Shown here piece after piece: positions 52,418 through 61,533 of a stretch of 64,000 bases of DNA. The stretch spans positions 1 through 64,000 of the forward strand of contig JARGNI010000009.1 in the NCBI GenBank assembly GCA_029213195.1, in the 5' to 3' direction. The notes beneath the pieces were generated by a model. The model ran no database searches. It had not been told where the DNA came from and saw only the letters and a program-made list of their open reading frames with translations. Every line of letters begins with the position of its first letter. The first letter of the stretch is position 1. Position numbers and translations under genes: made by a program. The stretch is from Verrucomicrobiales bacterium. GTDB taxonomy: Bacteria > Verrucomicrobiota > Verrucomicrobiia > Verrucomicrobiales > DEV007.

Positions 52418-53440
52418 CTACTCCGAATCGGGGATGACGGGAGCGAGGTAGATGTCCCGATATTTCACCGAGGTGTGGTCGCCCTGGAGGTAGATGGGCC
52501 CGGGCGCCATCGGATTCGTACGGATCGCCCCACCGGTTGGTCCGATCACCGGCTGGTTATCGACGACCTTCACCCCGTTGAGGACAACGGTGACATGTCG
52601 ATCGACCAGCGTGAGGTCGTAGCTTTGCCACTCGCCCGGAGGACGACCAGCATTGATGGACGGAGCGATGCGGCTGAAGATCGATCCGACCCCGATGATG
52701 CCCTGCATGCGGCTGTCACGATCCACAACCTGAGCTTCGTACATTCCGCGAAGATACACCCCGCTATTGCGATCCGCTTCGATGAGGAATTCGATATGAA
52801 GCCAAAAGTCTTCGAACTCGGCTTCCGTCCTGAGATTGGCATGATCCCCTGTCGCGCTGAAATCCGTTTTCGGAGTCGCATTGATCAAGAGTCCGTCTTC
52901 GACCCGCCATCCATTGATCTTGTCCTCCTCGTGAGGACGCCAACCCGTCAGGTCTTTCCGGTTGAAGAGAGATATGGGATGACCAAAGCGAACCTTCGAG
53001 AGATCCGGAGGAGTCGATGGCATCGGCGGGATCGCAATCCCGGTGAAAGCGACCGCCTCTCCTTCCCCTCCTTTTTCGGGAACCCGCCGAAGAACTCCGT
53101 CCAACTTTCCTCCGGTGATCCCCACCTCCACGGTTTGCTTGAGAAATTCCTGGCTCCCTTTCGCTCTTCTTTTTTTCTTCAGCGAAAAGCGAACTCGACC
53201 GTCTTTCACTTCCTCGATCGCGTAGGGCCCTTCGGGGCCGACGTAGACTCGCATTCGGACCATTGCCCTCCCCCCTTCCTCGTAGATACTCATCCAGGCG
53301 GGTTCTTCCGAATCCATCTCCAGCGACCAGTCACCCCTGAGCTCCTCCGGTACAAGTGAAATCGCAACGGACTCTCCTCGCAAAGGGGCGACCAGAGTAG
53401 AGAAGAGAAAAATCAGGATGATCTGCTTTGAGGAATTCAT
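52418..53440 (-). CDS. Exported DUF1080 protein (3-keto-disaccharide-hydrolase-like)
   Basis: Protein of 340 residues with Sec signal (hydrophobic 6-18). An N-terminal segment (about 25-130) is a beta domain of unknown type. The DUF1080 concanavalin-like domain (about 155-340) shows ISLFNRKDLTGWRPHEED, INGWRVEDGLLINA, NSGVYLRGMYEAQVVD and GEWQSYDLTLVDRHVTVVLNG. Some DUF1080 enzymes cleave 3-keto glycosides after prior oxidation of C3. The stop of the upstream isomerase gene overlaps its start (ATGA), so the two are co-translated, which supports a shared sugar pathway. Confidence 0.9.
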   Translation of the reverse strand: MNSSKQIILIFLFSTLVAPLRGESVAISLVPEELRGDWSLEMDSEEPAWMSIYEEGGRAMVRMRVYVGPEGPYAIEEVKDGRVRFSLKKKRRAKGSQEFLKQTVEVGITGGKLDGVLRRVPEKGGEGEAVAFTGIAIPPMPSTPPDLSKVRFGHPISLFNRKDLTGWRPHEEDKINGWRVEDGLLINATPKTDFSATGDHANLRTEAEFEDFWLHIEFLIEADRNSGVYLRGMYEAQVVDRDSRMQGIIGVGSIFSRIAPSINAGRPPGEWQSYDLTLVDRHVTVVLNGVKVVDNQPVIGPTGGAIRTNPMAPGPIYLQGDHTSVKYRDIYLAPVIPDSE

Positions 53441-54309
53441 GCGTTGAAAATGGAATTCAGTTTCTTGAGATTGGACCGGTAAGCTTCGACGGCATTCATC
53501 CCCTGGGGACGTGATGCCTCCATGATGAGCCAGTCGCGATAGCCCGCTTCGACTAGCGAGTCGCGAAATTCCTCGAAGTCGACCTCCCCATCACCGATCA
53601 GAGATTTCCGCTCCTTGCAGTGAACCTGGCAAATCCGCTCGGCTCCGAGATCGACGACTTCCTGGTATATGTCGTAACCCATCGCCAGGGAATTGGCAGA
53701 GTCGTAATACACCTGAATCGCCTCGGACCCGACTCCTTCGATGATCCTGAGATGTTCCGTTGCGGAGAGATAGGATTCGATGCCGAGAATCACGCCGGCG
53801 TCCTCCGCTTTCTTCGCAACGGTCTTCAGCTTCTCAACGACCTTGGCCATCAACTCGGGTTTTCCGTTGATATCCCCTTTTCCGAAAAAGGCGAGGAGGC
53901 AAACCTTTGGCGCCTCGGCAGGATTCTCCTTTTGCATGGAAGCCAGGGTATCGATCGCGTCGCTCACCCATCCGATCGCCTCCGGCGTGGTCGCAAGGGG
54001 CTCTTGGTTCAACACCCCCATCCCGAGAGAGGCCATGCGGATCCCGGTATCCTCGACCCGCTCGTAATACTGGTCGCGCACTTCGCGATCCCTTAGGTCA
54101 AAATCGGACCCAGGAGTACTGAAGCTGACCTGGAGCCCCTCGACCCCGATCTCTTTCCCGACCTCGAAAGCCCCAATATTCTGCTTCATCCCCAGGTTCC
54201 AATCGCACACACCAATAGGAAACCGTTGCTCCGTCTCTGCCCGCACCGCAGCAAGATAGGAAACGGCACCAAGGGAACAAAGTTTGAGGGAAGCGCGACG
54301 GGATTTCAT
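53437..54309 (-). CDS. Exported sugar phosphate isomerase/epimerase-family TIM barrel
   Basis: Protein of 290 residues from the ATG at 54309, where a Tat-like signal begins (MKSRRASLKLCSLGAVSYLA); the longer frame to 54447 lacks support. AP-endonuclease-2-type TIM barrel: FPIGVCDWNLGM, EVGKEIGVEGLQVSF, EDAGVILGIESYL, IQVYYDSANSLAMG, QVHCKERKSLIGDGEVDF and the closing WLIMEASR. The Glu, Asp, His and Glu metal ligands seem to be present. Family members isomerise or epimerise sugars, some 3-keto sugars. It overlaps the DUF1080 gene by ATGA, so both act together, probably in the periplasm. Confidence 0.85.
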   Translation of the reverse strand: MKSRRASLKLCSLGAVSYLAAVRAETEQRFPIGVCDWNLGMKQNIGAFEVGKEIGVEGLQVSFSTPGSDFDLRDREVRDQYYERVEDTGIRMASLGMGVLNQEPLATTPEAIGWVSDAIDTLASMQKENPAEAPKVCLLAFFGKGDINGKPELMAKVVEKLKTVAKKAEDAGVILGIESYLSATEHLRIIEGVGSEAIQVYYDSANSLAMGYDIYQEVVDLGAERICQVHCKERKSLIGDGEVDFEEFRDSLVEAGYRDWLIMEASRPQGMNAVEAYRSNLKKLNSIFNA

Positions 54310-54496
54310 GACCTGGGCTCGGAGAGAGTCTTTTCTGATTTTCAGAGAATGGTCGATCAACTGGGGAAAGAAAGCAATGCCCTCTCGGCAGCCCTTTTCG
54401 TGGATCGAACGATTCCCCTGCATACTGGTGCCAACGATCACAGCCATGTCACAACGATCCCCCCGTCGGCAGTTCCTCCCTTGCCCCAGGTGCGCC

Positions 54497-54994
54497 TCAG
54501 CGCTTCATCGCTCTCCTTCTCAGGATGAACAGGACAAGATAGCTGAGGAATGCAAGCCCGATCGGAATCCCCACGATCCACTCCATCATATCTTCTTTCC
54601 CCAAGACCTTCCCCACTCCATAGAGAACGAGCGGGATGAGGTAGGCAAAGAGAAAGAAAGTGAAGGTGAGGCCGAGACGCAAACCCACTTCCTTCCGGGA
54701 AGGACGACCCCTCTGACGCCCGGAGTGATCTGGATTGATTACCTTCTGGCACTCTTCATCGACTCTTTGCCAGACGAGACGGCATCCCGACAGACAGAAG
54801 AAGACCGCCGCCAGCATCGTGAACGAAAACAGGAGGTAATGCCAATCCGGTGGTTCCGGAGAACGGACACTCTCTCGGAAAAGAAGAAACCTGCGAACTG
54901 AGAGAAAGAGGAACAAGATTGCCTCCGGAATCAGGATCGCCGTCGCAATCATGGCAAGCATGCGATAGAGGGTGGGCTTCAGCAGAATCCTCAT
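54497..54994 (-). CDS. Small integral membrane protein of unknown function
   Basis: Protein of 165 residues from the ATG at 54994; an in-frame ATG at 55045 would add a stretch without membrane character. Four likely transmembrane helices: about 11-32, 50-73, 108-127, 137-157, with a positive loop (about 75-105) between the second and third. No family is recognised. It lies on the same strand as the propeller gene, 131 bp downstream of it, and may be expressed with it. No motif gives a function. Confidence 0.6.
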   Translation of the reverse strand: MRILLKPTLYRMLAMIATAILIPEAILFLFLSVRRFLLFRESVRSPEPPDWHYLLFSFTMLAAVFFCLSGCRLVWQRVDEECQKVINPDHSGRQRGRPSRKEVGLRLGLTFTFFLFAYLIPLVLYGVGKVLGKEDMMEWIVGIPIGLAFLSYLVLFILRRRAMKR

Positions 54995-55125
54995 GCGGAA
55001 CGAATCTGCCAGAAAGCCGCCGAAAGTCGATCCCTCGATCGGCAAATGACGAGGATCGATCTTCCTGCTCCCACGATCTACTTGGATTCCGAATCGGACT
55101 CGATCGCGATCACGCTGACCTTGCG

Positions 55126-56424
55126 TCAGCGCCGAGCCGTGACCTGTCCCATTCGATTCTTACAAAGCACCCAATCGCCTGCGACGGTGACGTGACACCA
55201 GGCATCGCCAGGGCCACCAGAGGTGGCACCGGAAATCTTCGAAAGTTCTCGGTAGTCTTCAGGGGAGTTTGGGAAGCCATCGACCAACACCAGGGAACAA
55301 TCGCCACCATACGCGAGCAAGCGATCATCGGCGGTGTAGACCAAGGAAGCTCCGTCCCCGAACATTCCGCCCTCCCATTCCATCTCGCCGGTGTCCCAGT
55401 CAAGACAATAGAGCCGGCGACCCGCGAAGTAGATCTTTCCACCCGCCACCACGGGACTTCCGACATGGGAGGCGAACAGCTCCTCCCAGACCTTCTCCGC
55501 CTTTCCCTTCGCAACACGAACTTTTCGAATGGCACGATGGGTGTGATACGAACTGATCAAAACCTCATTCCCCAGAACCGCAGGGGTCAGGATGTTGTTC
55601 GCCCAATCACTCTCCCAGGCATGAGTCGCCAAGGTCTTTCCTTCGTTTCCCTTGTCGACTCGCACCACGATCAAGTCGTAAAGAGCGAGACACGCAACGC
55701 AGGGAACTTCATCGATCGTGATGGGAACCGGACCTCCTGTGTGACCGGCGGGACGGTTGTATTCGGAGGTCCACAATTCCTTTCCAGTCTTGGGATCAAA
55801 AGCGATCAGGGTTCCTGATTTCGCACCGACTTCCACGATCAACTGGTTTTCCACTATCAGCGGAGACGATGTGTAGCCGTAGTCGCGAAGGCCACCGCCG
55901 ATCTTCGGGCGCTGTTCCACTGCATACTCGTCGTAAAGATTTTTTTGCCAGATCAGCGTTCCGGAGTTCGAGGGATCCCATGCCCGGAGCGCTCCATCGC
56001 AACCGAGGGTAAAAAGCAATCCAGTTGTCGGATCGAACTCTGGAGTCGCCGTCGTCCCTCCATATCTCCTCTGGTCTCCTGCGGCAAACCTCCCGTGCTT
56101 CGGAGCCGGATAGGATTGCCCCCACTTCTTTTTTCCAGTGGCGAGATCGAGAGCATGGAGCCACTCCGCAGAATCCTTCCACCCCATAACAAACACCTGG
56201 TCTCCCACCACGAGTGGCGAGGTGGAACCCTCACCTGCTTCGAAAGACCAATCCGCTTTGATCGGCAACCACTCTTTCCCTTCCTCGTATCCGGAGTCCC
56301 CGGCAATGACGCCGTTTCGGTTCTCTCCCCTCCAGTGCGGCCAGTCTGCCGAGATGGAGGTCCCGAGGAAAGCGAGTGAACACACGACCAGGAAAACACC
56401 TCGGGAAACTCGCAACCATCTCAT
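55126..56424 (-). CDS. Exported PQQ-like beta-propeller protein
   Basis: Protein of 432 residues with a Sec signal (MRWLRVSRGVFLVVCSLAFL, cleavage near SISAD). The mature part opens with WPHWRGENRNGV, the usual start of PVC PQQ-like (WD-type PQQ_2) propellers. Blades repeat the pattern G.VY.LD..TGK..W: HALDLATGKKKWGQ, IAFDPKTGKELW, YCLDWDTGEMEWEG. Real PQQ enzymes bind Ca and PQQ by Glu, Asn and Asp plus a vicinal Cys pair; I see no such pair. So this is probably a structural or scaffold propeller, not a proven dehydrogenase. Context is a run of sulfatases and sugar enzymes. Confidence 0.85.
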   Translation of the reverse strand: MRWLRVSRGVFLVVCSLAFLGTSISADWPHWRGENRNGVIAGDSGYEEGKEWLPIKADWSFEAGEGSTSPLVVGDQVFVMGWKDSAEWLHALDLATGKKKWGQSYPAPKHGRFAAGDQRRYGGTTATPEFDPTTGLLFTLGCDGALRAWDPSNSGTLIWQKNLYDEYAVEQRPKIGGGLRDYGYTSSPLIVENQLIVEVGAKSGTLIAFDPKTGKELWTSEYNRPAGHTGGPVPITIDEVPCVACLALYDLIVVRVDKGNEGKTLATHAWESDWANNILTPAVLGNEVLISSYHTHRAIRKVRVAKGKAEKVWEELFASHVGSPVVAGGKIYFAGRRLYCLDWDTGEMEWEGGMFGDGASLVYTADDRLLAYGGDCSLVLVDGFPNSPEDYRELSKISGATSGGPGDAWCHVTVAGDWVLCKNRMGQVTARR

Positions 56425-56557
56425 GACACCACCTATCGCACAACGGGAGCAGGAGGAATCCTGCGTCTTCGTGAGATAATGATAGGCCCGTGTGGGCCAT
56501 ACCGAGTGAGAATCCCAAGTAGATTCGGGACATTCGGATCGAGAGCGAAGAACGCCC

Positions 56558-58006
56558 CTACTTCACCCCGAGTTCCTTTTCCCACCATTCGAGATAGGCT
56601 CGATTGGGGCCTTCGGGATCGAGGCCACGACGCCTCATGCGTTTTGCATAGGTATCCCACTTCTCCTCCATGACTTTCTCGAGATCGACCGTCAGGCTCT
56701 CGTCGACCGCTCCCTGGTCTCCGGTCTCTTCCATCCAACGATCGAGAGCCTTGCGCAGGCTGTCGAGGGTTTCGGTGTATTCGGGATCGCCCGCGAGGTT
56801 CTTCATTTCATTCGGATCCGCCCGCAAGTCATAGAGCTCTTCTTTCGGACGAGTCTCTGCCATGAAGGGGGAAGTCCACTTCCCTTCCTCGTGAAGCACT
56901 CGCATGACGGTATCCACCGGATACCCCGCCCGCTTGTAGCCACTGTGCTGCATATAGGGGATATCCGGATGGAAATTGCGGATGTATTTGAAATCTCGCG
57001 TCCGAACCGAACGGATACGATCTGGTGCATCACCACAGCGATCCCGTGCCGCGAAGAGCATCTCGTGTCCGGAAAAATCCGGGTCCATAAGATTTGAACC
57101 GACGAGACGATCGGGAACATCCACTCCCGCAGCCGCTAGAGTGGTGGGCATCAGGTCGATCAGGGAAACCAGCCGGTCGTCCACTTTCCCCGCCTCGATT
57201 TTCCCAGGCCAGCGAGCGATCATCGGGACATGGAGTCCCCCATCGTAGAGCCATTGCTTCCCGCGCACATGAGGCCTGCCATGATCCCCAAAAAAGATCA
57301 CCAGGGTGTTCTCGGCGAGGCCTTCCTCATCCAGTCGATCCAATAGGATTCCCACCTTCTGATCGAGGATCTCGATACTGGCCAGGTAGTTGGCCCAATC
57401 CGCGGTCGTCACCGGATGCTCCGGGTAGTAGGGAGGGATGGGAGCATTCGGGTATTTTTTCTCTGCCTGCACAAACGCCCGATGAGGCTCCTTGAACTGC
57501 ACCTGGGCAAAGAAGGGCTGGCCATCCTCTCTCTGGGTCCAGTCCTGTCCATCAAAGAATTCGCGAGGGTCATAGATCCAGTTGAAGTGCGACTTGGCGA
57601 GACGCTTGTCAGGAGTCTTGCCGCCTCGTCCATTCGTGACGAAGTAGCCGGCCTTCTGCATCTCGGCGGTGACCGTGGTGGCCGAATCCGGAAGCGGTTT
57701 CTTATCCCGGGTATCATGATGATGACCTCCGATCGTGGTCTGATAAAGCCCGGTCTGGAATGCCGTTCTCGAGGAAGAGCAAACCGGTGCCGTGGCGAAC
57801 GCATGGGTGAACCGAGTTCCTTCCGCCGCCAGTCGATCGAGATGGGGAGTATCCACATCGGGATACCCGTAACATCCCAGCTCGGGTCCCAGGTCATCGG
57901 AAATGATCCAGAAGACATGGGGGCGATCGTCGGAAAAGGACAACAAAGGGATCAGAAAGAATCCAGAGAGAAAGCCTCGAAGTGATCGAAGAAGCGGAAA
58001 AGACAT
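56558..58006 (-). CDS. Exported sulfatase with a CSSSR maturation motif
   Basis: Protein of 482 residues from the ATG at 58006, where a Sec signal starts (MSFPLLRSLRGFLSGFFLIP). Metal site WIISDDLGPEL (D37, D38), maturation motif C76-S-S-S-R80 with Ser for Pro, and FGDHGRPHVRGKQWLYDGG (about 238-256). It belongs to the same subgroup as the sulfatase at 50962. The longer frame to 58204 gives an unlikely N-terminus. The 245-bp upstream region is AT-rich and probably holds divergent promoters for this gene and the cytochrome-c peroxidase. Confidence 0.9.
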   Translation of the reverse strand: MSFPLLRSLRGFLSGFFLIPLLSFSDDRPHVFWIISDDLGPELGCYGYPDVDTPHLDRLAAEGTRFTHAFATAPVCSSSRTAFQTGLYQTTIGGHHHDTRDKKPLPDSATTVTAEMQKAGYFVTNGRGGKTPDKRLAKSHFNWIYDPREFFDGQDWTQREDGQPFFAQVQFKEPHRAFVQAEKKYPNAPIPPYYPEHPVTTADWANYLASIEILDQKVGILLDRLDEEGLAENTLVIFFGDHGRPHVRGKQWLYDGGLHVPMIARWPGKIEAGKVDDRLVSLIDLMPTTLAAAGVDVPDRLVGSNLMDPDFSGHEMLFAARDRCGDAPDRIRSVRTRDFKYIRNFHPDIPYMQHSGYKRAGYPVDTVMRVLHEEGKWTSPFMAETRPKEELYDLRADPNEMKNLAGDPEYTETLDSLRKALDRWMEETGDQGAVDESLTVDLEKVMEEKWDTYAKRMRRRGLDPEGPNRAYLEWWEKELGVK

Positions 58007-58251
58007 GAAGAGAATCAAATAGGGTTCAGCCCATGAGGCAACCCTGTTTCCTTGTCGAAAGCCATCTTCCACACTTAGACCATCCACCCCAATCCCAGGC
58101 CTGAATCCCCAGCTTCTCCCCCCTAACCACCCCTCCTTATTCTTAAAGTTGCGAAATTTAACAATACTGAAACACAAAAATTCCGATTCTTCTGGTAATT
58201 GCATATCAATGTGGTGGTATACCTACTAGAGAAAAAGAGATTTCGTGAGTT

Positions 58252-59595
58252 ATGAACCGCTTGCCACTCCTTTCGTACCTATTCCTCGGTTTGTATCTAT
58301 CCCTTCCGCTGGTAGGGAGTTTGCGGGCCAATGATTCCGGCTTCCCGGAACATTCCGAAGAGAAGGTCCAACTGGGCCAGATGTTGTTCTTCGACAAGAT
58401 CCTCAGCGGGAACAAGAATATCTCGTGTGCCTCCTGTCATCACCCTCTCACCTCGACGACCGATGGGCTCAGCCTTGGTATTGGCGAGGGAGGCCGTGGC
58501 CTCAGCCTCGCGAGGATGCTGGAAGGAACGTCTCCGACGAGCTTCGATATCCGTCGCCGGATCCCTCGCAATGCACCGGCCCTCTTCAACCTCGGACATC
58601 GAGAGTTTCGAGTGATGTTCCATGACGGACGGGTTCAAGTCGACTCACGATCTCCGTCTGGATTTTCGTCCCCCGCAGGAGAACAACTCCCGGCAGGTTT
58701 GGAGTCGGCCCTCGCCGCGCAGGCGATGTTTCCTCCCACCTCCAATGACGAGATGGCTGGCATTCCTGGAAGCAACCCTGTTGCCGATGCCGCGAAGGCC
58801 GGCCAGTTCGCCGGCCAGAATGGAGTCTGGGAACTCCTCGCAGCTCGAGTCCGAGCCATCCCCGAATATGTGGGTCTGTTCCAGAATGCGTTTCCGAGCC
58901 AGGTGAAGTCCGCTTCACAGATCACCTTCGTTCAGATCGCCAATGCGATCGCGGCCTTCGAGTCGGAAACCTAGCGCGCCGATCGCTCTCCGTTCGATCG
59001 ATTCATGGAAGGCGACCAGGATTGCATGAGCAAGGAAGCGCGCGCGGGTCTCGATCTCTTTCTCGGACGGGGCCAATGCGCGACCTGTCACTCGGGTAGG
59101 TTTCAAACGGACCATCGCTTTCACGCGATCGCGATGCCACAGATCGGCCCCGGAAAAGGCGATGGCGAATACGGCAACCATGACTTCGGGAGGGAGCGCG
59201 TCACAAAGAACGAGAGCGATCGCTACAAATTCCGAACCCCGAGTTTGCGAAACGTTGCCCTCACCGCTCCCTACGGTCATTGCGGAGCCTACCCGGATCT
59301 GGAAAGCGTGATTCGTCATCACCTCGATCCCGGTGGATCACTTGTGAGCTACAATGCTGCCGCAACCCGCATGCCCAACACCAATGCCCTGACGAGCGAT
59401 GATGCCGCGGTGATGCAGGATCAAAACCTGTTGGGCGAACTCGCGTCTCAAAGCGAGATCGACCGGATCTCTCTGACGGACAAAGAGGTATCCCAGATCA
59501 TCGACTTTCTTCACTGCCTCACCGACCCGCGTTCTTTGAATCTTCTGCGCGATATCCCGGCAAGGGTCCCCAGCGGATTACCGATCTCCGACTGA
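58252..59595 (+). pseudogene. Di-haem cytochrome-c peroxidase (CcpA/MauG family), interrupted by an in-frame TAG
   Basis: One frame of 447 codons with a TAG at codon 241 (58972-58974). The first part has a signal peptide and haem motif CASCH (59-63) with HHPLTSTTDGLSLGIG. The second part resumes in the same frame: after TAG, RADRSPFDRF, then CATCH at about 276-280 with HSGRFQTDHRFHAI, and the C-terminal VALTAPYGHCGAYPDLESVIRHH typical of the family. The 'F...SPFDRF' stretch around the TAG is conserved in this family and normally continuous, often with Trp or Phe there; a TGG-to-TAG change would explain it. Two separate products from 58252 and from an ATG at 59005 would each hold one haem. Periplasmic peroxide reduction is the family role. 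Confidence 0.8.
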
Positions 59596-59631
59596 AGACA
59601 ACGGCGCGATTCGCCTACGACGGTTTTCGAT

Positions 59632-60826
59632 TTATTCCGCACGCGACATCCAGTCCCGGAGCGAGTTCCTCTTCTTTCTCAGAAACTCCCGCTTCACAAG
59701 AAAGACAAATCGAACCTGGTTCCGAAAGCTGGGTGGCATCATCCAGTGCGATGAGATCTCGTACTGATTGCCTTGAGAATACCCATACTTGTAGCTTTCG
59801 TTTCCGGAGAGGAAATCCACCACCTCCACTCCGTCCCGCTCCACCCAGGAGTCGATCCGGCGCAAGAGAAGGCACTTTCCCGGAGCAAGATTTCGCTGTG
59901 CCAGGTCGAAGGCTTTCATATACCCGAAGTACTGCCTTCCCCTAACGAATCCACAATCCATCGCAAGAATTTCACCCGGTCCCCCATGCAGAACGGACAA
60001 CTGCAGTCCGACCTCCGGATCACAGGCCACGGCGACAAGCAGCCTCCGTATCCGCGCATCTTGAAAGGGACTTTCTCCCTGCTTCCGAAAATGGAGGACA
60101 TGATAGCTGGAAAGCTCTTCGATCTGCTCTCGATCGATTTCATCCGATCGAAGCATCTCCACAGAAGCCTCCGGTCTTTCTCGATCCAGTCGTTTCAAGG
60201 AACGTCGAAAGTCCTGACGGGTTTTGCTAGGGAGAGTTGCGAGATAAGATTCCATCCCACTGCCGACCTTGGCGAAGGGACAAGGCACGAAGGACCGAGA
60301 AAAACTGAGATATTTATCGAAGTTCGTTTTCCGATCCCGAATCAGGGGAGCCAGCCATCCTTCACTGGAGGCTTTCTCGACGTACAGGGAACTACGAGGC
60401 GAGTTTCGGAAAATCCATCTCCAGGCCATCTCCAGGCCATCTCGAATCCCATCTCGGCATCGCTTTGGCTCCTCGCAATAATATCCTGGTAATCACAGAT
60501 GCCATCTGCGGCGAGACGAATTCCATCCCCAATTCGATAGCAAGGCATGATGGCCCGTGGTTCACCTCCTGAAGAAACAAGGAATATGAGCATTTCATCA
60601 TACTCATCGATGAATTCCTCATACCAGGTTCGATTCCAAGTGTAGGTCTGGAAGGGCGCAGCATCCTGGAGCGTCAATGATCTCCAGGCCGCCTCGATTT
60701 GGTCTAACTGATCGAGTGATCGCAAAACCCGAAGTTGCGGTAATCGAGGGGGTGGTGCCGAGCTTCTTTCTTTCGCTCCGACGAGAGGGTCGGACGGACT
60801 CGTGGGATAGCGGTAGCTGAACTCAT
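59632..60826 (-). pseudogene. GNAT/CelD-type acyltransferase broken by two frameshifts
   Basis: Two frames read as one protein if repaired. The upper part (to about 60430) contains LRSLDQLDQIEAAWRSLTL and AAPFQTYTWNRTWYEEF, the start of FemAB/CelD (BcsL-type) GNAT proteins. The lower part (60429 to 59632) contains SYLATLPSKTRQDFRRSLKRL and DFLSGNESYKYGYSQ, the matching C-terminal half. Between them lies an 11-bp tandem duplication (60415-60436) that shifts the frame; deleting one copy joins the halves at EMAWRWIFRNS. The ATG at 60826 overlaps the stop of the DUF6875-like gene (ATGA) but its own frame ends in a TAG near 60704. A missing base in a C5 run near 60752 would correct it. Confidence 0.75.
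60415..60442. repeat. 11-bp tandem duplication inside a GNAT gene
   Basis: The plus-strand unit CCATCTCCAGG occurs at 60415-60425 and again at 60426-60436, followed by CCATCT at 60437-60442. Eleven is not a multiple of three, so the second copy shifts the frame of the GNAT gene. Removing one copy restores it. Confidence 0.9.
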
Positions 60827-61533
60827 GATGGAAGCGATTCGTGGGTAGTGTCCTTGGTTCGGGAAATCGTGTTGACCACCTTGTCCCATCTCCAGGCGAT
60901 CTTTTGGCGAAAACGCCAGATAGGTCCTCCCAGATGACGAAGATGGGCGGGTGGATCCCCGAAGGTGTCGCGATACGTTTCTCGCCATTTCGGGACCTGG
61001 CAGATAAAACGCCAGTCCGACTCGATGAAGGTCCTGAGGACATACATCGGGGCGGGCGATCGAAGGGCAAAGAGACGACGATTGAAAGTCGTCGCCAAGG
61101 GACAGGAGGGAAAGAATTCTCCCACAAGGATCCCACGACGGAGGAGTTCGTTTTTGATCGCCCGCGACGGATCGGTTGCCTCGAGGAGACGTGCGCCGCG
61201 CACTCCCGGAAGGATCAGAACGAGGCAACGGAGTCGAGGGTCGGACGCCTGGATTTCGGAATCAAAACTATCTGCAGCTTCTCGTAGGACGGCATCCAAC
61301 ATCTCATCGCTCGGCTCTCGATCCTGGAGGGACGAAGCTTGGAAAAAGAGACTCTGATCCTTCATCGACGGCCCGACCATGGGGCAGATCGCCTCGGTTC
61401 GATTCCGCTTCTTCACCTTCTGCAGCGGAAAGGTCGCCGCCCACTCCGCACAACGAGCGATGCGTACGGAATCCTCCGCCGAGAAGCCGTCAGCGACCCA
61501 TTTCCGGGAATCCCGCGCCTGAGTGGGTGGCAT
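60823..61533 (-). CDS. DUF6875-like cytosolic protein, first gene of a two-gene operon
   Basis: Protein of 236 residues from the ATG at 61533, no signal peptide. The order of motifs (AICPMVGPSM, then LRCLVLILPGV, ILVGEFFPSCPLATTFNRRLFALRSP and CQVPKWRETYRDTFGD) fits my memory of the DUF6875 family, whose function is unknown. I am not certain of this assignment. Two conserved Cys (in ICP and SCP) and the ending RDTFGD are visible. Its stop overlaps the ATG of the GNAT gene (ATGA), so both were meant to be co-translated. An AT-only palindrome lies 50 bp upstream of the ATG. In similar arrangements such proteins sit by GNAT or biosynthetic genes; here no other partner is seen. Confidence 0.6.
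   Translation of the reverse strand: MPPTQARDSRKWVADGFSAEDSVRIARCAEWAATFPLQKVKKRNRTEAICPMVGPSMKDQSLFFQASSLQDREPSDEMLDAVLREAADSFDSEIQASDPRLRCLVLILPGVRGARLLEATDPSRAIKNELLRRGILVGEFFPSCPLATTFNRRLFALRSPAPMYVLRTFIESDWRFICQVPKWRETYRDTFGDPPAHLRHLGGPIWRFRQKIAWRWDKVVNTISRTKDTTHESLPS

Noticed and set aside
2901-58006. Classical Bacteroidetes-type polysaccharide utilisation locus
   Set aside because: There is no SusC/SusD pair or hybrid two-component or anti-sigma regulator; gene strands alternate, so the sulfatases are not one operon.
3-59595. Idea that a stop codon is reassigned in this organism
   Set aside because: The interruptions use TGA, TAA and TAG, and all three also end intact genes in the window.
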